Positions 4,968 through 12,203 of a stretch of DNA of 12,203 nucleotides are shown here, piece after piece. Under the pieces are notes generated by a model. It was not told the DNA's origin. It worked only from the letters and a program-made list of their open reading frames with translations, and ran no database searches. Where the stretch lies: assembly GCA_964579305.1 (NCBI GenBank), contig CAZOGY010000108.1, positions 1 to 12,203 of the forward strand. Reading direction: 5' to 3'. This stretch comes from JBCBWG01 sp964579305. Its GTDB lineage: Bacteria; Pseudomonadota; Alphaproteobacteria; Rhizobiales; Hyphomicrobiaceae. A program made the position numbers and the translations under genes. How positions within the stretch are numbered: position 1 is the stretch's first letter; each line of letters begins with the position of its first letter.

Positions 4968-7802
4968 ATGCTGCCGAAAACCTATCAGCCTACGGATATC
5001 GAAGCCCGCATGTCCGAGCGGTGGGAAAGCGCTCAAGCCTTTCGCCATGGCCGGCCTGGAACCGAGAACGCGGCGCCCTATACGATCGTGATCCCGCCGC
5101 CGAACGTGACGGGCTCGCTGCACATGGGCCACGCGCTCAATAACACGCTGCAGGACATTCTTTGCCGGTTTGAGCGCATGCGCGGTCGCGATGTGCTGTG
5201 GCAACCGGGCACCGACCACGCGGGCATCGCGACGCAAATGGTCGTTGAGCGGCAATTGGCTGAGCGTCAGGAACCGAACCGGCGGGCGCTGGGGCGCGAC
5301 AAATTTCTAGAGCGGGTTTGGGCGTGGAAGGACGAATCCGGCGGCGTTATCGTCAACCAGCTCAAGCGGCTTGGGGCATCCTGTGACTGGTCGCGCGAGC
5401 GCTTCACTATGGATGAGGGGCTGTCGCGGGCAGTCCTCAAAGTTTTTGTCCAGCTCCACAAGGAGGGGCTGATTTACCGCGACAAGCGATTGGTGAACTG
5501 GGACCCTAAGTTCCAGACGGCAATTTCTGACCTGGAAGTGGAGAATGCCGAAGTCGACGGCCATATGTGGCACTTCAAGTACCCGTTGGCTGGCGGCGAA
5601 ACGTATGAGTACGTTGAGAAAGACGACGATGGAAACGTCGTTTTCAGCGAGACCCGCGATTACATTTCGATCGCGACGACGCGGCCTGAAACCATGCTCG
5701 GCGATGGTGCGGTTGCCGTTCACCCGTCCGACGCGCGGTATGCGCCGATCGTCGGCAAGCTGTGTGAGATCCCGGTCGGGCCGAAAGAGCACCGGCGCTT
5801 GATCCCAATCATCACCGATGAATATCCAGACCCGGCATTTGGCTCAGGTGCGGTGAAGATTACCGGGGCGCACGATTTCAACGACTTCCAGGTCGCGCGC
5901 CGGAACGACATTCCGATGTATCGCCTGATGGATGAGGTTGCGGCATTGCGCGCCGACGGTGCGCCGTATGCTGAGGAAACCGCCAAGGCAAAGGCCATTG
6001 TTGAGGCGGGCGTGCTGCCTGACCCGGCAAGCGTCGATGCAATCAACCTGGTTCCAGATCAGTACCGCGGGCTCGATCGCTATGAGGCCCGCAAGCGCGT
6101 CATTGAGGACATCGATGCGGAAGGCCTGATGATCCAGGTCGAAGACAAGCGCATCATGCAGCCGTTCGGTGATCGCTCCGGTGTCGTGATCGAACCGATG
6201 TTGACCGACCAGTGGTATGTCGACGCCGCCACGCTTGCCAAGCCTGCGATCGCGGCGGTCGAAAGTGGGCGGACGGCGTTCGTGCCGAAGAACTGGGAGA
6301 AAACCTATTTTGAATGGATGTATAACATCCAGCCTTGGTGCATTTCCCGTCAGCTTTGGTGGGGCCATCAGATCCCGGCTTGGTATGGACCGGACGGTCA
6401 TGTGTTCGTTGAAGAGACGGAAAACCTCGCGCTCGAAGCAGCGGAGGCCCATTATGGCAGCCGGGTTGCCCTGACGCGTGACGAAGACGTTCTCGATACT
6501 TGGTTTTCTTCAGCGCTGTGGCCGTTCTCGACACTTGGTTGGCCCGACGAGACGCCCGACATTGTTGATCGGCATTATCCAACCAACGTGCTCGTCACCG
6601 GGTTCGACATTATCTTCTTCTGGGTTGCCCGGATGATGATGATGGGCCTGCATTTCAAGCAGGAAGTCCCTTTCGATACGATCTACATCCATGCGCTCGT
6701 CCGTGACGAGAAGGGCGCGAAGATGTCGAAGTCCAAGGGCAACGTCATCGATCCACTTGAGCTGATCGAGGCCTACGGCGCCGACGCCTTGCGTTTCACG
6801 CTGGCGGCGATGGCAGCCCAAGGCCGCGATATCAAGCTCGCGCGCAACCGGGTCGAGGGCTATCGCAACTTCGCGACGAAGCTGTGGAACGCTGCGCGTT
6901 TTGCGGAAATGAACGAGTGCGTGCGGGCGGAGGGTTTTGATCCGCATGCCTGCCGGCAGACCGTCAACAAGTGGATTGGCGGCGAGACGGCGAAGACCGC
7001 GGCCGCTGTGACGGAGGCGTTGGAGGCCTATCGGTTCAATGAAGCGGCTGGCGCGATCTATGATTTTACGTGGGGCGTGTTCTGCGATTGGTACTTGGAG
7101 CTGACCAAGCCGATCCTCAACGGTGATGATCAGGACGCCATCGCGGAAACGCGCGCAATGACGGCCTGGGTGCGCGATGAAATCTTGAAGCTGCTCCATC
7201 CTTTCATGCCGTTCATCACCGAAGAGTTGTGGGAGCGCACGGCTGAGTACGGCGCTAAGCGCGAAACACTGCTTACGCTTGCGCCGTGGCCCGGTAAGGA
7301 ATTGTCGGCTCTGGGTGACCCGGCCGCGGCCGAAGAAATCGATTGGTTGGTCGCGCTGATTTCGGAGATCCGCTCGGTGCGATCGGAGATGAATGTTCCC
7401 GCGGGGGCCAAGATCACGCTTGCCATGGTCGCGCCATCTGAGGCGATCACGGCGCGGACCAATCATCACGCCGACACGATCAAGCGGATGGCCCGTCTCG
7501 ATACGATCGCCTACGTCGACGAAGTTCCGGCTGGCTCGGCAGTCATGGTGGTTGGAGAGACAACGGCCGGGCTTCCGCTTGCTGGCGTGATCGATATGGC
7601 CGCAGAGCGCGAGCGGCTGGCCAAAGAGATCGACAAAGCCGGCGATGAGATCGCTAAGATCGACTCCAAACTGAACAATCCCAAGTTCGTAGAGCGCGCG
7701 CCAGAAGAAGTGGTGGAAGAAAACCGCGAGCGCCGGGTGGATTTTGAAGGGCAGATTGCAAGGCTTCAGGCCGCCTTGAAGCGGCTTGATCCTGCCGGGT
7801 AA
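4968..7802 (+). CDS. valS: Valyl-tRNA synthetase
   Basis: A 944-residue class Ia aminoacyl-tRNA synthetase that charges tRNA-Val with valine in the cytoplasm. The HIGH-type motif is HMGH at residues 52-55, after PPPNVTGSL. The CP1 editing domain shows TTRPETMLGD around residues 238-247; it hydrolyses mischarged Thr-tRNA. GHQIPAWYG and DVLDTWFSSALWP belong to the second half of the Rossmann domain. The KMSKS loop is at residues 585-589. The helical anticodon-binding domain covers roughly 670-820 (including YDFTWGVFCDWYLELTKP). A Lys/Glu-rich coiled-coil arm from about 877 to 941 ends the protein, as in bacterial ValRS. The ATG at 4968 is chosen because KTYQPTDIEARMSERWE is the conserved family N-terminus, although no good Shine-Dalgarno is visible. 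All catalytic motifs are intact and the length is normal. Confidence 0.98.
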   Translation: MLPKTYQPTDIEARMSERWESAQAFRHGRPGTENAAPYTIVIPPPNVTGSLHMGHALNNTLQDILCRFERMRGRDVLWQPGTDHAGIATQMVVERQLAERQEPNRRALGRDKFLERVWAWKDESGGVIVNQLKRLGASCDWSRERFTMDEGLSRAVLKVFVQLHKEGLIYRDKRLVNWDPKFQTAISDLEVENAEVDGHMWHFKYPLAGGETYEYVEKDDDGNVVFSETRDYISIATTRPETMLGDGAVAVHPSDARYAPIVGKLCEIPVGPKEHRRLIPIITDEYPDPAFGSGAVKITGAHDFNDFQVARRNDIPMYRLMDEVAALRADGAPYAEETAKAKAIVEAGVLPDPASVDAINLVPDQYRGLDRYEARKRVIEDIDAEGLMIQVEDKRIMQPFGDRSGVVIEPMLTDQWYVDAATLAKPAIAAVESGRTAFVPKNWEKTYFEWMYNIQPWCISRQLWWGHQIPAWYGPDGHVFVEETENLALEAAEAHYGSRVALTRDEDVLDTWFSSALWPFSTLGWPDETPDIVDRHYPTNVLVTGFDIIFFWVARMMMMGLHFKQEVPFDTIYIHALVRDEKGAKMSKSKGNVIDPLELIEAYGADALRFTLAAMAAQGRDIKLARNRVEGYRNFATKLWNAARFAEMNECVRAEGFDPHACRQTVNKWIGGETAKTAAAVTEALEAYRFNEAAGAIYDFTWGVFCDWYLELTKPILNGDDQDAIAETRAMTAWVRDEILKLLHPFMPFITEELWERTAEYGAKRETLLTLAPWPGKELSALGDPAAAEEIDWLVALISEIRSVRSEMNVPAGAKITLAMVAPSEAITARTNHHADTIKRMARLDTIAYVDEVPAGSAVMVVGETTAGLPLAGVIDMAAERERLAKEIDKAGDEIAKIDSKLNNPKFVERAPEEVVEENRERRVDFEGQIARLQAALKRLDPAG

Positions 7803-7804
7803 CT

Positions 7805-7840
7805 ACCCCACAAGGCCGCGCGCCACGCCGCGCAAGGGGT
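7805..7840 (+). terminator. Candidate terminator-like hairpin after valS
   Basis: Two bases past the valS stop, ACCCC (7805-7809) pairs with GGGGT (7836-7840), and inside it GCGCG (7818-7822) pairs with CGCGC (7829-7833) across a 6-base loop. The two stems are separated by an asymmetric internal loop and there is no T-run, so termination is only possible. The rest of the 241-bp convergent gap to 8043 holds a small GGGCC-TTT-GGCCC hairpin at about 7968-7981 and no gene. Confidence 0.3.
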
Positions 7841-8043
7841 CGTCAATCGCGACTGGATCAAGCAGGATTGAGCTGTGTGTTTGCCCAGTCCTCTTTCAGG
7901 CAATCTCATCTTGGCAATTCAAGCGTGTCGCAAGAAATGCGCCTCGCTTTAGCACTGTTGCGTTCATGGGCCTTTGGCCCTCCGCGGGGGGCGTGAATCC
8001 GAATTGGACGCGACAAGCATTCGCCGGGATCGCGCGGCATGCC

Positions 8044-9858
8044 TCAGGTGGGGCTTGCCGGCTCATCCGATTGAGCCGCCTCGTCTTTGCGCAAGTCCTT
8101 CTTCGACGCCTTGCCAAGGAATGTCGCTGGCAAGCTATCGCGAAACTCAATGACGGCTGGTAACTCGATCTTCGATAGCTTGATGCGCAAGTGCGCCATC
8201 AGTTCATCTTCGCTCAGGTGTTCGCCGCTCTTCAATTTCACAAACGCTTTGGGGGCGTGACCGCGATAGTCGTCAGGAATGCCGATCACGGCGGCGTCGT
8301 CGACGGCTGGATGGGCCTGGATGGCACGCTCTATCCGGCGCGGATATACATTGAAACCCGAGCAGATGATCAGGTCTTTGATACGGTCGACAATCCGATA
8401 ATAGCCGTCGGCGTCGACTTCGGCCACGTCACCGGTGCGCAAATAGGCGCCAACAAAAGTGTTGGCCGTAGCCTCGGGTTGTTGCCAGTAGCCAAGCATG
8501 ACCTGGGGCCCAGCGATGCACAACTCCCCGGCCTCGCCCTGCGCCACCTCAACTGATGGATCGTCAAGGGCACGCAGCGAAATGTCGGTGTTTGGCAGCG
8601 CAAGACCGATTGATCCGTCGCGTGCCTGCCCATCCAACGGGTTGCAAGAGGCGACCGGCGAGGTCTCGGTCAGGCCGTAGCCCTCAACAAGCTTACACCC
8701 GGTCATCTCCTCAAATTGCAGTTTGACCGGCATGGGCAGGGCATCGCCGCCGGAAATGCAAAGTTTCAATGAGGACAGATCATACTTCGCAATATCGGGG
8801 TGTTCGCACATCGCTTTGAAAAGGGTGGGTACCCCCGGCATGACCGTTGGCCGTGTCCGGTGAATGAGTTTCAGCGCGTCGAGCAGAATAAACCGCGGCA
8901 TAATGACGATTTCTGCTGCACGGGCGATGGCCAGGTTCAAAACCACGGTCATTGCGAACACGTGGAAGAACGGGAGCGCGCCAAACATTTTTTCGTTACC
9001 GGGCGTCAAGCCGGGGGCCCAGGCTTCAAGCTGCTGGACGTTGGCGGTCAAGTTGGCGTGGCTGAGCATTGCGCCCTTTGGGCTGCCCGTCGTCCCGCCG
9101 GTGTATTGGAGGACGGCGATGTCATGCAGCGGATCAACCGCGATTGGTTGGATTTCGTGGCCTGTCGCCCGCAAATCTGCGTCCAGCACGATCTTGTGTG
9201 CCACGGCTGAACGGGCGGGATGGGCAATGTCCTTGGCTTTTGCCAGCCGGTAAAGCACCGCTTTTGCGGTCGGCAACAGGGCTGCGAACTCGGCGACGAT
9301 TGCTCTTGGGACAGCGCCGCGCTCAATCAAGGCCTCGACCTTGTCGAAGAGCACGGAGAGATCCAGCGTGACCATCGCCTTTAGGCTGCAGTCGCGCGCC
9401 TGCTCATCGAGTTCTTCAACCGTGTACAACGGGTTGAAGTTGACCACGATCGCGCCCGCCTTGAGGATCGCGAAATAGTAGATCACGTATGTCGGCGTGT
9501 TGGGGAGAAGCAGGCCGACGCGGTCGCCCTTTTTCACGCCCAAAGACTGCAGACCGGCCGTCGCTTCGTCGACGCGTGCGCCGATGTCCCGATAAGTTAA
9601 TGTCCGTCCCTGAAACAGCGTGCAGGGCCGTTCTGCGTGGTCGGCAACCGCAGCATCCAGCATGGCGAACACGGGCTTTGGCCGGATTTCGAGCGTGCGC
9701 GGCACATCGGCGGGGTAGGCGGGGACCGGTCGAACCGTCGGCCCGCGCGACTGCGCCATTATGCTGCAATCGGGGCGCATGCCGTTCGGCTTGGGCGTCA
9801 TACGGGACAGATTGCCGTCGTCAGTTTTGACCGCGTCAGCATGGCTTGCGTTCGCCAT
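8044..9858 (-). CDS. fadD: Long-chain fatty acid-CoA ligase (acyl-CoA synthetase)
   Basis: A 604-residue adenylate-forming enzyme that activates a fatty acid with ATP to acyl-AMP and then acyl-CoA. Motifs in order are the P-loop YTGGTTGSPKG (252-262), GYGLTETSP (393-401), the ATP-ribose-binding RTGD (474-477), DRIKD with SGFNVYP (491-506), and the C-terminal catalytic lysine in LPATFLGKASKKDLR (K583). The start at 9858 is chosen over the longer frame from 9909 because it is preceded on the minus strand by GGGAGGAG (9869-9862) at ideal spacing. About 50 low-complexity residues precede the conserved fold. Motifs such as FNPLYTVEELDEQ resemble rhizobial acyl-CoA ligases sometimes annotated as pimeloyl/dicarboxylate-CoA ligase PimA, so chain length and substrate are open. 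It converges on valS and diverges from the ACP gene. Confidence 0.92.
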   Translation of the reverse strand: MANASHADAVKTDDGNLSRMTPKPNGMRPDCSIMAQSRGPTVRPVPAYPADVPRTLEIRPKPVFAMLDAAVADHAERPCTLFQGRTLTYRDIGARVDEATAGLQSLGVKKGDRVGLLLPNTPTYVIYYFAILKAGAIVVNFNPLYTVEELDEQARDCSLKAMVTLDLSVLFDKVEALIERGAVPRAIVAEFAALLPTAKAVLYRLAKAKDIAHPARSAVAHKIVLDADLRATGHEIQPIAVDPLHDIAVLQYTGGTTGSPKGAMLSHANLTANVQQLEAWAPGLTPGNEKMFGALPFFHVFAMTVVLNLAIARAAEIVIMPRFILLDALKLIHRTRPTVMPGVPTLFKAMCEHPDIAKYDLSSLKLCISGGDALPMPVKLQFEEMTGCKLVEGYGLTETSPVASCNPLDGQARDGSIGLALPNTDISLRALDDPSVEVAQGEAGELCIAGPQVMLGYWQQPEATANTFVGAYLRTGDVAEVDADGYYRIVDRIKDLIICSGFNVYPRRIERAIQAHPAVDDAAVIGIPDDYRGHAPKAFVKLKSGEHLSEDELMAHLRIKLSKIELPAVIEFRDSLPATFLGKASKKDLRKDEAAQSDEPASPT

Positions 9859-9861
9859 TCG

Positions 9862-9869
9862 CTCCTCCC
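9862..9869 (-). promoter_or_regulatory. Ribosome-binding site that fixes the ligase start
   Basis: On the minus strand GGGAGGAG is followed by CGA and then ATG at 9858. This near-perfect anti-16S match favours that start over an in-frame ATG 17 codons upstream, which has no comparable site. Confidence 0.8.
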
Positions 9870-10273
9870 GGGCACTGGATCTTGCGGCGCATTTCCGGTG
9901 GCTGGCCAATTGTCATCCAACGGCAGATGCGCTGATCCTTCTTTTCGTGTCCGCCAGTGTAGCAAAGCACGGTCACTGGAACCTTGCGCGTCCGAGCGGG
10001 CCTGCACATGCGCACTCAGACAGCTTAAACTGGCGGTGTCTTGTGAGACTGAGATACGGTCACGTTATGTGAAAAACTACGGGGGAGGCTCGCGTCGTTG
10101 CGTGCTTTTGACCCGCAGCGCCTGCGATTGCGTTCAAACATTTGAGACCGAAACACGGAACTTGCGGTTGTGAACCAGACAGAAACCCGTTCTCAGGCAT
10201 AACGGCGGGCTAACACCCGGTCGATGCGGTCGGGTGGACAGCCCATATGTTTACGGTTATGTGACGCGCCGGC

Positions 10274-10302
10274 TTGTGGCCGCCCCGCCGTTGCTCTAGT
10301 GA
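10274..10302 (+). promoter_or_regulatory. Putative promoter of the ACP gene
   Basis: TTGTGG (10274-10279) as -35 is followed, after 15 to 17 bases, by TCTAGTGA as a weak -10. This would start transcription about 45-50 bases before the ACP start codon. The -10 match is poor, so this is a suggestion only. Confidence 0.3.
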
Positions 10303-10358
10303 CGCCAGAACGCATGTGAGCCGTCAATCCTAACGACGCAGGCTCATGGGAGACATGA

Positions 10359-10637
10359 ATGGACGACGTCGCCACAAAGATCATCGAGATCCTGAAAAAG
10401 CATATGAAAGAGCCGCGCGATGACATTTCGTTATCGACGGAGCTGACGGATCTTCAGATTGAGTCGCTCGATCTGGCTATGATCGTGTTCGACATCGAAG
10501 ACGCATTCGGGATCGAAATCCCGTATAACGCCAACGAAGAAGAAGCCACGGATTTCAAAACGGTGGGCTCTGTCGTTGAGCGCGTGCGTGAACTTGTTGA
10601 TGGCAGCAAAGCCGGTGCCGCCGGCGCAGGCGCCTGA
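10359..10637 (+). CDS. Acyl carrier protein, specialised type
   Basis: A 92-residue phosphopantetheine-binding carrier protein. The attachment serine is S36 in DLQIESLDLAMIVFDIEDAF, where helix II begins; the usual DSLD is ESLD here, and the Gly common just before it is Gln (Q33). The protein is acidic, four-helix-like, and ends in a short Gly/Ala tail (GSKAGAAGAGA). A clean ribosome-binding GGGAG (10348-10352) precedes the ATG. It differs enough from the housekeeping AcpP pattern (DLGADSLD) to be a dedicated carrier. In size and in its pairing with a downstream condensing enzyme it recalls NodF or a very-long-chain ACP such as AcpXL, but it matches neither clearly. It would be activated by a 4'-phosphopantetheinyl transferase encoded elsewhere and carry growing acyl chains in the cytoplasm. 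Confidence 0.92.
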   Translation: MDDVATKIIEILKKHMKEPRDDISLSTELTDLQIESLDLAMIVFDIEDAFGIEIPYNANEEEATDFKTVGSVVERVRELVDGSKAGAAGAGA

Positions 10638-10989
10638 TTAGGGCGCTTTTGCACGGCGCCCGCTTTGGGGCCGTCCCCTTGTGGCAAGATTTGCACAAGG
10701 TCATCGCTGTCATGAAAGCTCGCTGTGAGGGCTTATTCGGTTGGTGCTGGCAGCTCGCCGACGCCGCGAGGCAGGCGTGCTATGGCGGATGCGTGATCGG
10801 ACCTTTGGATCGCGGCGGCGCGGCAGTTGTGTGTTGCGTTGATACAACTCGCCACATCGCACAGCCGCTCGATCAAGCACATCTGGCCGCTCTCGGAGCG
10901 GGCCGGTGCCAACTCGGTCTATGCAATCTTATTGACGCCCGGCGCATCGCAAGGGATGTGCCCGGACCGCATGCCGGAGAAAACATCTG
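10638..10989. other. 352-bp gap between ACP and ketosynthase genes
   Basis: The gap is long for a carrier/synthase pair that should be co-expressed. It opens with three consecutive dyads (10641-10700). After that there is an open frame from a TTG at 10649, or an ATG at 10712, to a TGA at 10988-10990 that overlaps the next ATG as TGATG. Its product would be up to 113 residues with eight cysteines, no recognisable domain and no good ribosome-binding site, so I do not call it a gene. A ribosome-binding GGAGA (10976-10980) serves the ketosynthase. No convincing promoter was found. Confidence 0.4.
10641..10700 (+). terminator. Three consecutive hairpins after the ACP gene, possible terminator or attenuator
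   Basis: Three bases past the ACP stop, GGGCGC (10641-10646) pairs with GCGCCC (10656-10661) across a 9-base loop starting TTTT. Next, GGGG (10667-10670) pairs with CCCC (10675-10678). Last, CCTTGTG (10677-10683) pairs with CACAAGG (10694-10700); CAA/TTG extends it to ten pairs around one bulged G and a GAT loop. The second and third hairpins share bases 10677-10678, so they partly compete. No U-run follows, so this may be 3'-end protection, attenuation, or an operator rather than a classical terminator. Confidence 0.4.
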
Positions 10990-12203
10990 ATGGCTGAAGC
11001 CAATGGCAATCGCCGCGTCGTCGTTACCGGCATGGGTGCCGTGACACCGATCGGTGACACGGTGGACACGTTATGGGCCAGTACGCGCGAAGGACGTTGC
11101 GGCGTCTCTGAACTTGGCGGATTTCCGCTGGAAGATCTGAAGATCCTGATTGCGGCGCAAATCAAGGATTTCGATCACCGGGCGCGATTGAAGCATTTCT
11201 CACGCGACAAGATCATCCTCCACGCTGACCGCTACTCATGGTTTGCCGCGGCCGCAGCCGACGAAGCCATCAAGATGTCGGGCCTGGAAACACCGTTTGC
11301 CGATGGCTATCGCACCGCGTGCATTATCGGGTCCGGCGCCGGTGGCCTGGTGACGTTTGAAAACTCGTATCGGGCGCTGTTTATCGAAAATAAGCGCGCC
11401 ACACATCCGCTGACGCTATTGCGCATTATCGGTTCATCGGCCGCGGCGCACGTGGGGATCGAGTTTGGCATTAAAGGGCCCACGTTTGCCACGTGCTCTG
11501 CCTGTTCAACGGCAACGCACGCCATCATTCAGGCTTATGATTATATCCAGCGTGGTGCGGTCGATGTCGCGGTGGCCGGCGCTTCGGAGTCGGTGATCAA
11601 CTACGGCACCATGAAAGCTTGGCAGGCTCTGCACGTGCTGTCGCCGGACGGCTGCTTCCCGTTTGCCAAGAAGCGCAACGGTACCGTTCTCGGCGAGGGC
11701 GCCGGCATTCTCATTCTGGAAGGTTACGACCACGCCAAAGAGCGGGGCGCGAATATCCTGGCCGAAATCGTGGGGACGGGCATGACCTCCGACGCCCGCG
11801 ACATGGTCAACCCAGGCGTTGAGGGCCCGCGCGAAGCCATGCGCCTGGCGCTGGACGAAGCCAGATTGGCGCCGACCGATATCGACTATCTCAATGCCCA
11901 TGGTACGGCGACGACCATCAACGACCGCAATGAAACCAACGCGGTCAAAGAGTTGTTTGGCGCCGCAGCGAAAGATTTGGCGATTTCGTCAACCAAGAGC
12001 ATGCATGGCCACCCGCTCGGCGCTGGAGGCGGCATCGAAGCCGTGCTGACCATCAAAGCCATGCAGGAAAACTGGGTGCCGCCGACCATCGGCCTCGATG
12101 AAGCTGACCCAGAATGTGACCTTGATTATGTGCCCAATGTTGGTCGCGATCGTCCGGTCACCTACGCGATGTCCAACTCGTTTGCATTCGGTGGCCTCAA
12201 TAC
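10990..12203 (+). CDS. Beta-ketoacyl-ACP synthase, FabF/NodE-like, truncated by the window end
   Basis: A condensing enzyme of the thiolase fold; 404 codons are visible and the frame is open at the right edge, so only about 10-25 C-terminal residues are missing (the family signature SNSFAFGGLN is the last thing seen). It extends ACP-bound acyl chains by decarboxylative condensation with malonyl-ACP. The Cys-His-His triad is intact: C172 in SACSTATHA, H304 in NAHGTAT and H341 in KSMHGHPLGAGGG, with the conserved lysine K336. The N-terminus RRVVVTGMGAVTPIG is typical. An adjacent extra cysteine (C169 in TCSACS) is unusual. The start has GGAGA at 10976-10980. Sequence character, and the ACP directly upstream, resemble NodE with NodF more than the housekeeping FabF locus, but no nodulation genes are present. 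Chain length and product are unknown. Confidence 0.93.
   Translation, partial: MAEANGNRRVVVTGMGAVTPIGDTVDTLWASTREGRCGVSELGGFPLEDLKILIAAQIKDFDHRARLKHFSRDKIILHADRYSWFAAAAADEAIKMSGLETPFADGYRTACIIGSGAGGLVTFENSYRALFIENKRATHPLTLLRIIGSSAAAHVGIEFGIKGPTFATCSACSTATHAIIQAYDYIQRGAVDVAVAGASESVINYGTMKAWQALHVLSPDGCFPFAKKRNGTVLGEGAGILILEGYDHAKERGANILAEIVGTGMTSDARDMVNPGVEGPREAMRLALDEARLAPTDIDYLNAHGTATTINDRNETNAVKELFGAAAKDLAISSTKSMHGHPLGAGGGIEAVLTIKAMQENWVPPTIGLDEADPECDLDYVPNVGRDRPVTYAMSNSFAFGGLN

Larger units (their letters stand above)
9859..10358. other. 500-bp divergent intergenic region between ligase and ACP genes
   Basis: No supported gene; open frames crossing it are not protein-like. It must hold promoters for both directions. 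On the ligase side CCAGTG (9954-9959) and CACTGG (9974-9979) form an inverted repeat with 14 bases between; read on the minus strand, GCTACACT within it could be a -10 box, but no -35 is convincing. In the middle TTTGA (10107-10111) and TCAAA (10134-10138) flank an inner CGCAG-CGC-CTGCG hairpin (10114-10126). A candidate ACP promoter lies at 10274-10302. Base composition is visibly less GC-rich around 10020-10160 than in the neighbouring genes. Confidence 0.45.

Noticed and set aside
7968..7981. GGGCC-TTT-GGCCC hairpin in the valS/ligase convergent gap, as a bidirectional terminator
   Set aside because: The 5-bp stem has no T-run on either strand and lies well past both stop codons, so it is too weak to call.
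9637..10173. Plus-strand open frame of 178 residues crossing the ligase start and the divergent gap
   Set aside because: It overlaps the ligase gene on the other strand for about 220 bases, has a composition unlike a folded protein and shows no motif.
10649..10990. Open frame of up to 113 residues between the ACP and synthase genes, ending in TGATG overlap with the synthase start
   Set aside because: It needs a TTG start or an internal ATG at 10712 with no good ribosome-binding site. The product has eight scattered cysteines, no recognisable domain and weak codon-position bias, and its first part lies in the hairpin cluster. The overlap alone is not enough.
1..12203. Mobile elements, CRISPR arrays, phage or defence genes
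   Set aside because: No transposase, integrase, regular direct-repeat array, or toxin, nuclease or other defence domain was seen in any frame.

Overview
The window looks like a chromosomal stretch of an alphaproteobacterium. It is GC-rich, it has an alphaproteobacterial-style tRNA-Cys, and it carries the run methyltransferase-like gene, tolC, popZ, valS. PopZ is an alphaproteobacterial polarity protein, and a tolC-popZ-valS order is, to my recollection, also found in Caulobacter. The acyl carrier protein (ACP) plus NodE/FabF-like synthase pair at the right end would fit Hyphomicrobiales or Rhodospirillales, but I cannot place the genus. No insertion sequence, phage gene, CRISPR array or other clear sign of recent transfer was seen.

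Layout. Positions 1-62 hold the 5' part of tRNA-Cys(GCA) on the minus strand, cut by the window edge. A plus-strand block follows: a divergent isoaspartyl-methyltransferase-like protein (312-983), a TolC-family outer-membrane efflux channel (1409-2872), a PopZ/DUF2497 polar organiser with a very long low-complexity linker (3153-4703), and valyl-tRNA synthetase (4968-7802). A minus-strand long-chain acyl-CoA ligase (8044-9858) converges on valS. A 500-bp divergent gap separates the ligase from a plus-strand ACP (10359-10637). The last gene is a NodE/FabF-like beta-ketoacyl-ACP synthase (10990 to the right edge), missing only its last residues.

How the genes relate. The left block mixes envelope export, cell-pole organisation and translation; it is a conserved neighbourhood rather than one pathway. 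The right part is lipid-centred: the ligase makes acyl-CoA from free fatty acids, and the ACP and condensing enzyme look like a dedicated acyl-chain pair separate from bulk fatty-acid synthesis. The product of that pair cannot be read from this window, because the cluster continues past the right edge.

Most coding content is ordinary. The least explained sequence is in the gaps: a possible pseudoknot with a competing hairpin between popZ and valS, two alternative hairpins in the popZ leader, three consecutive hairpins just after the ACP gene, and dyads in the 500-bp divergent region. None has a clear U-tract. All were found by eye in GC-rich DNA, so comparative covariation is needed before any of them is believed.
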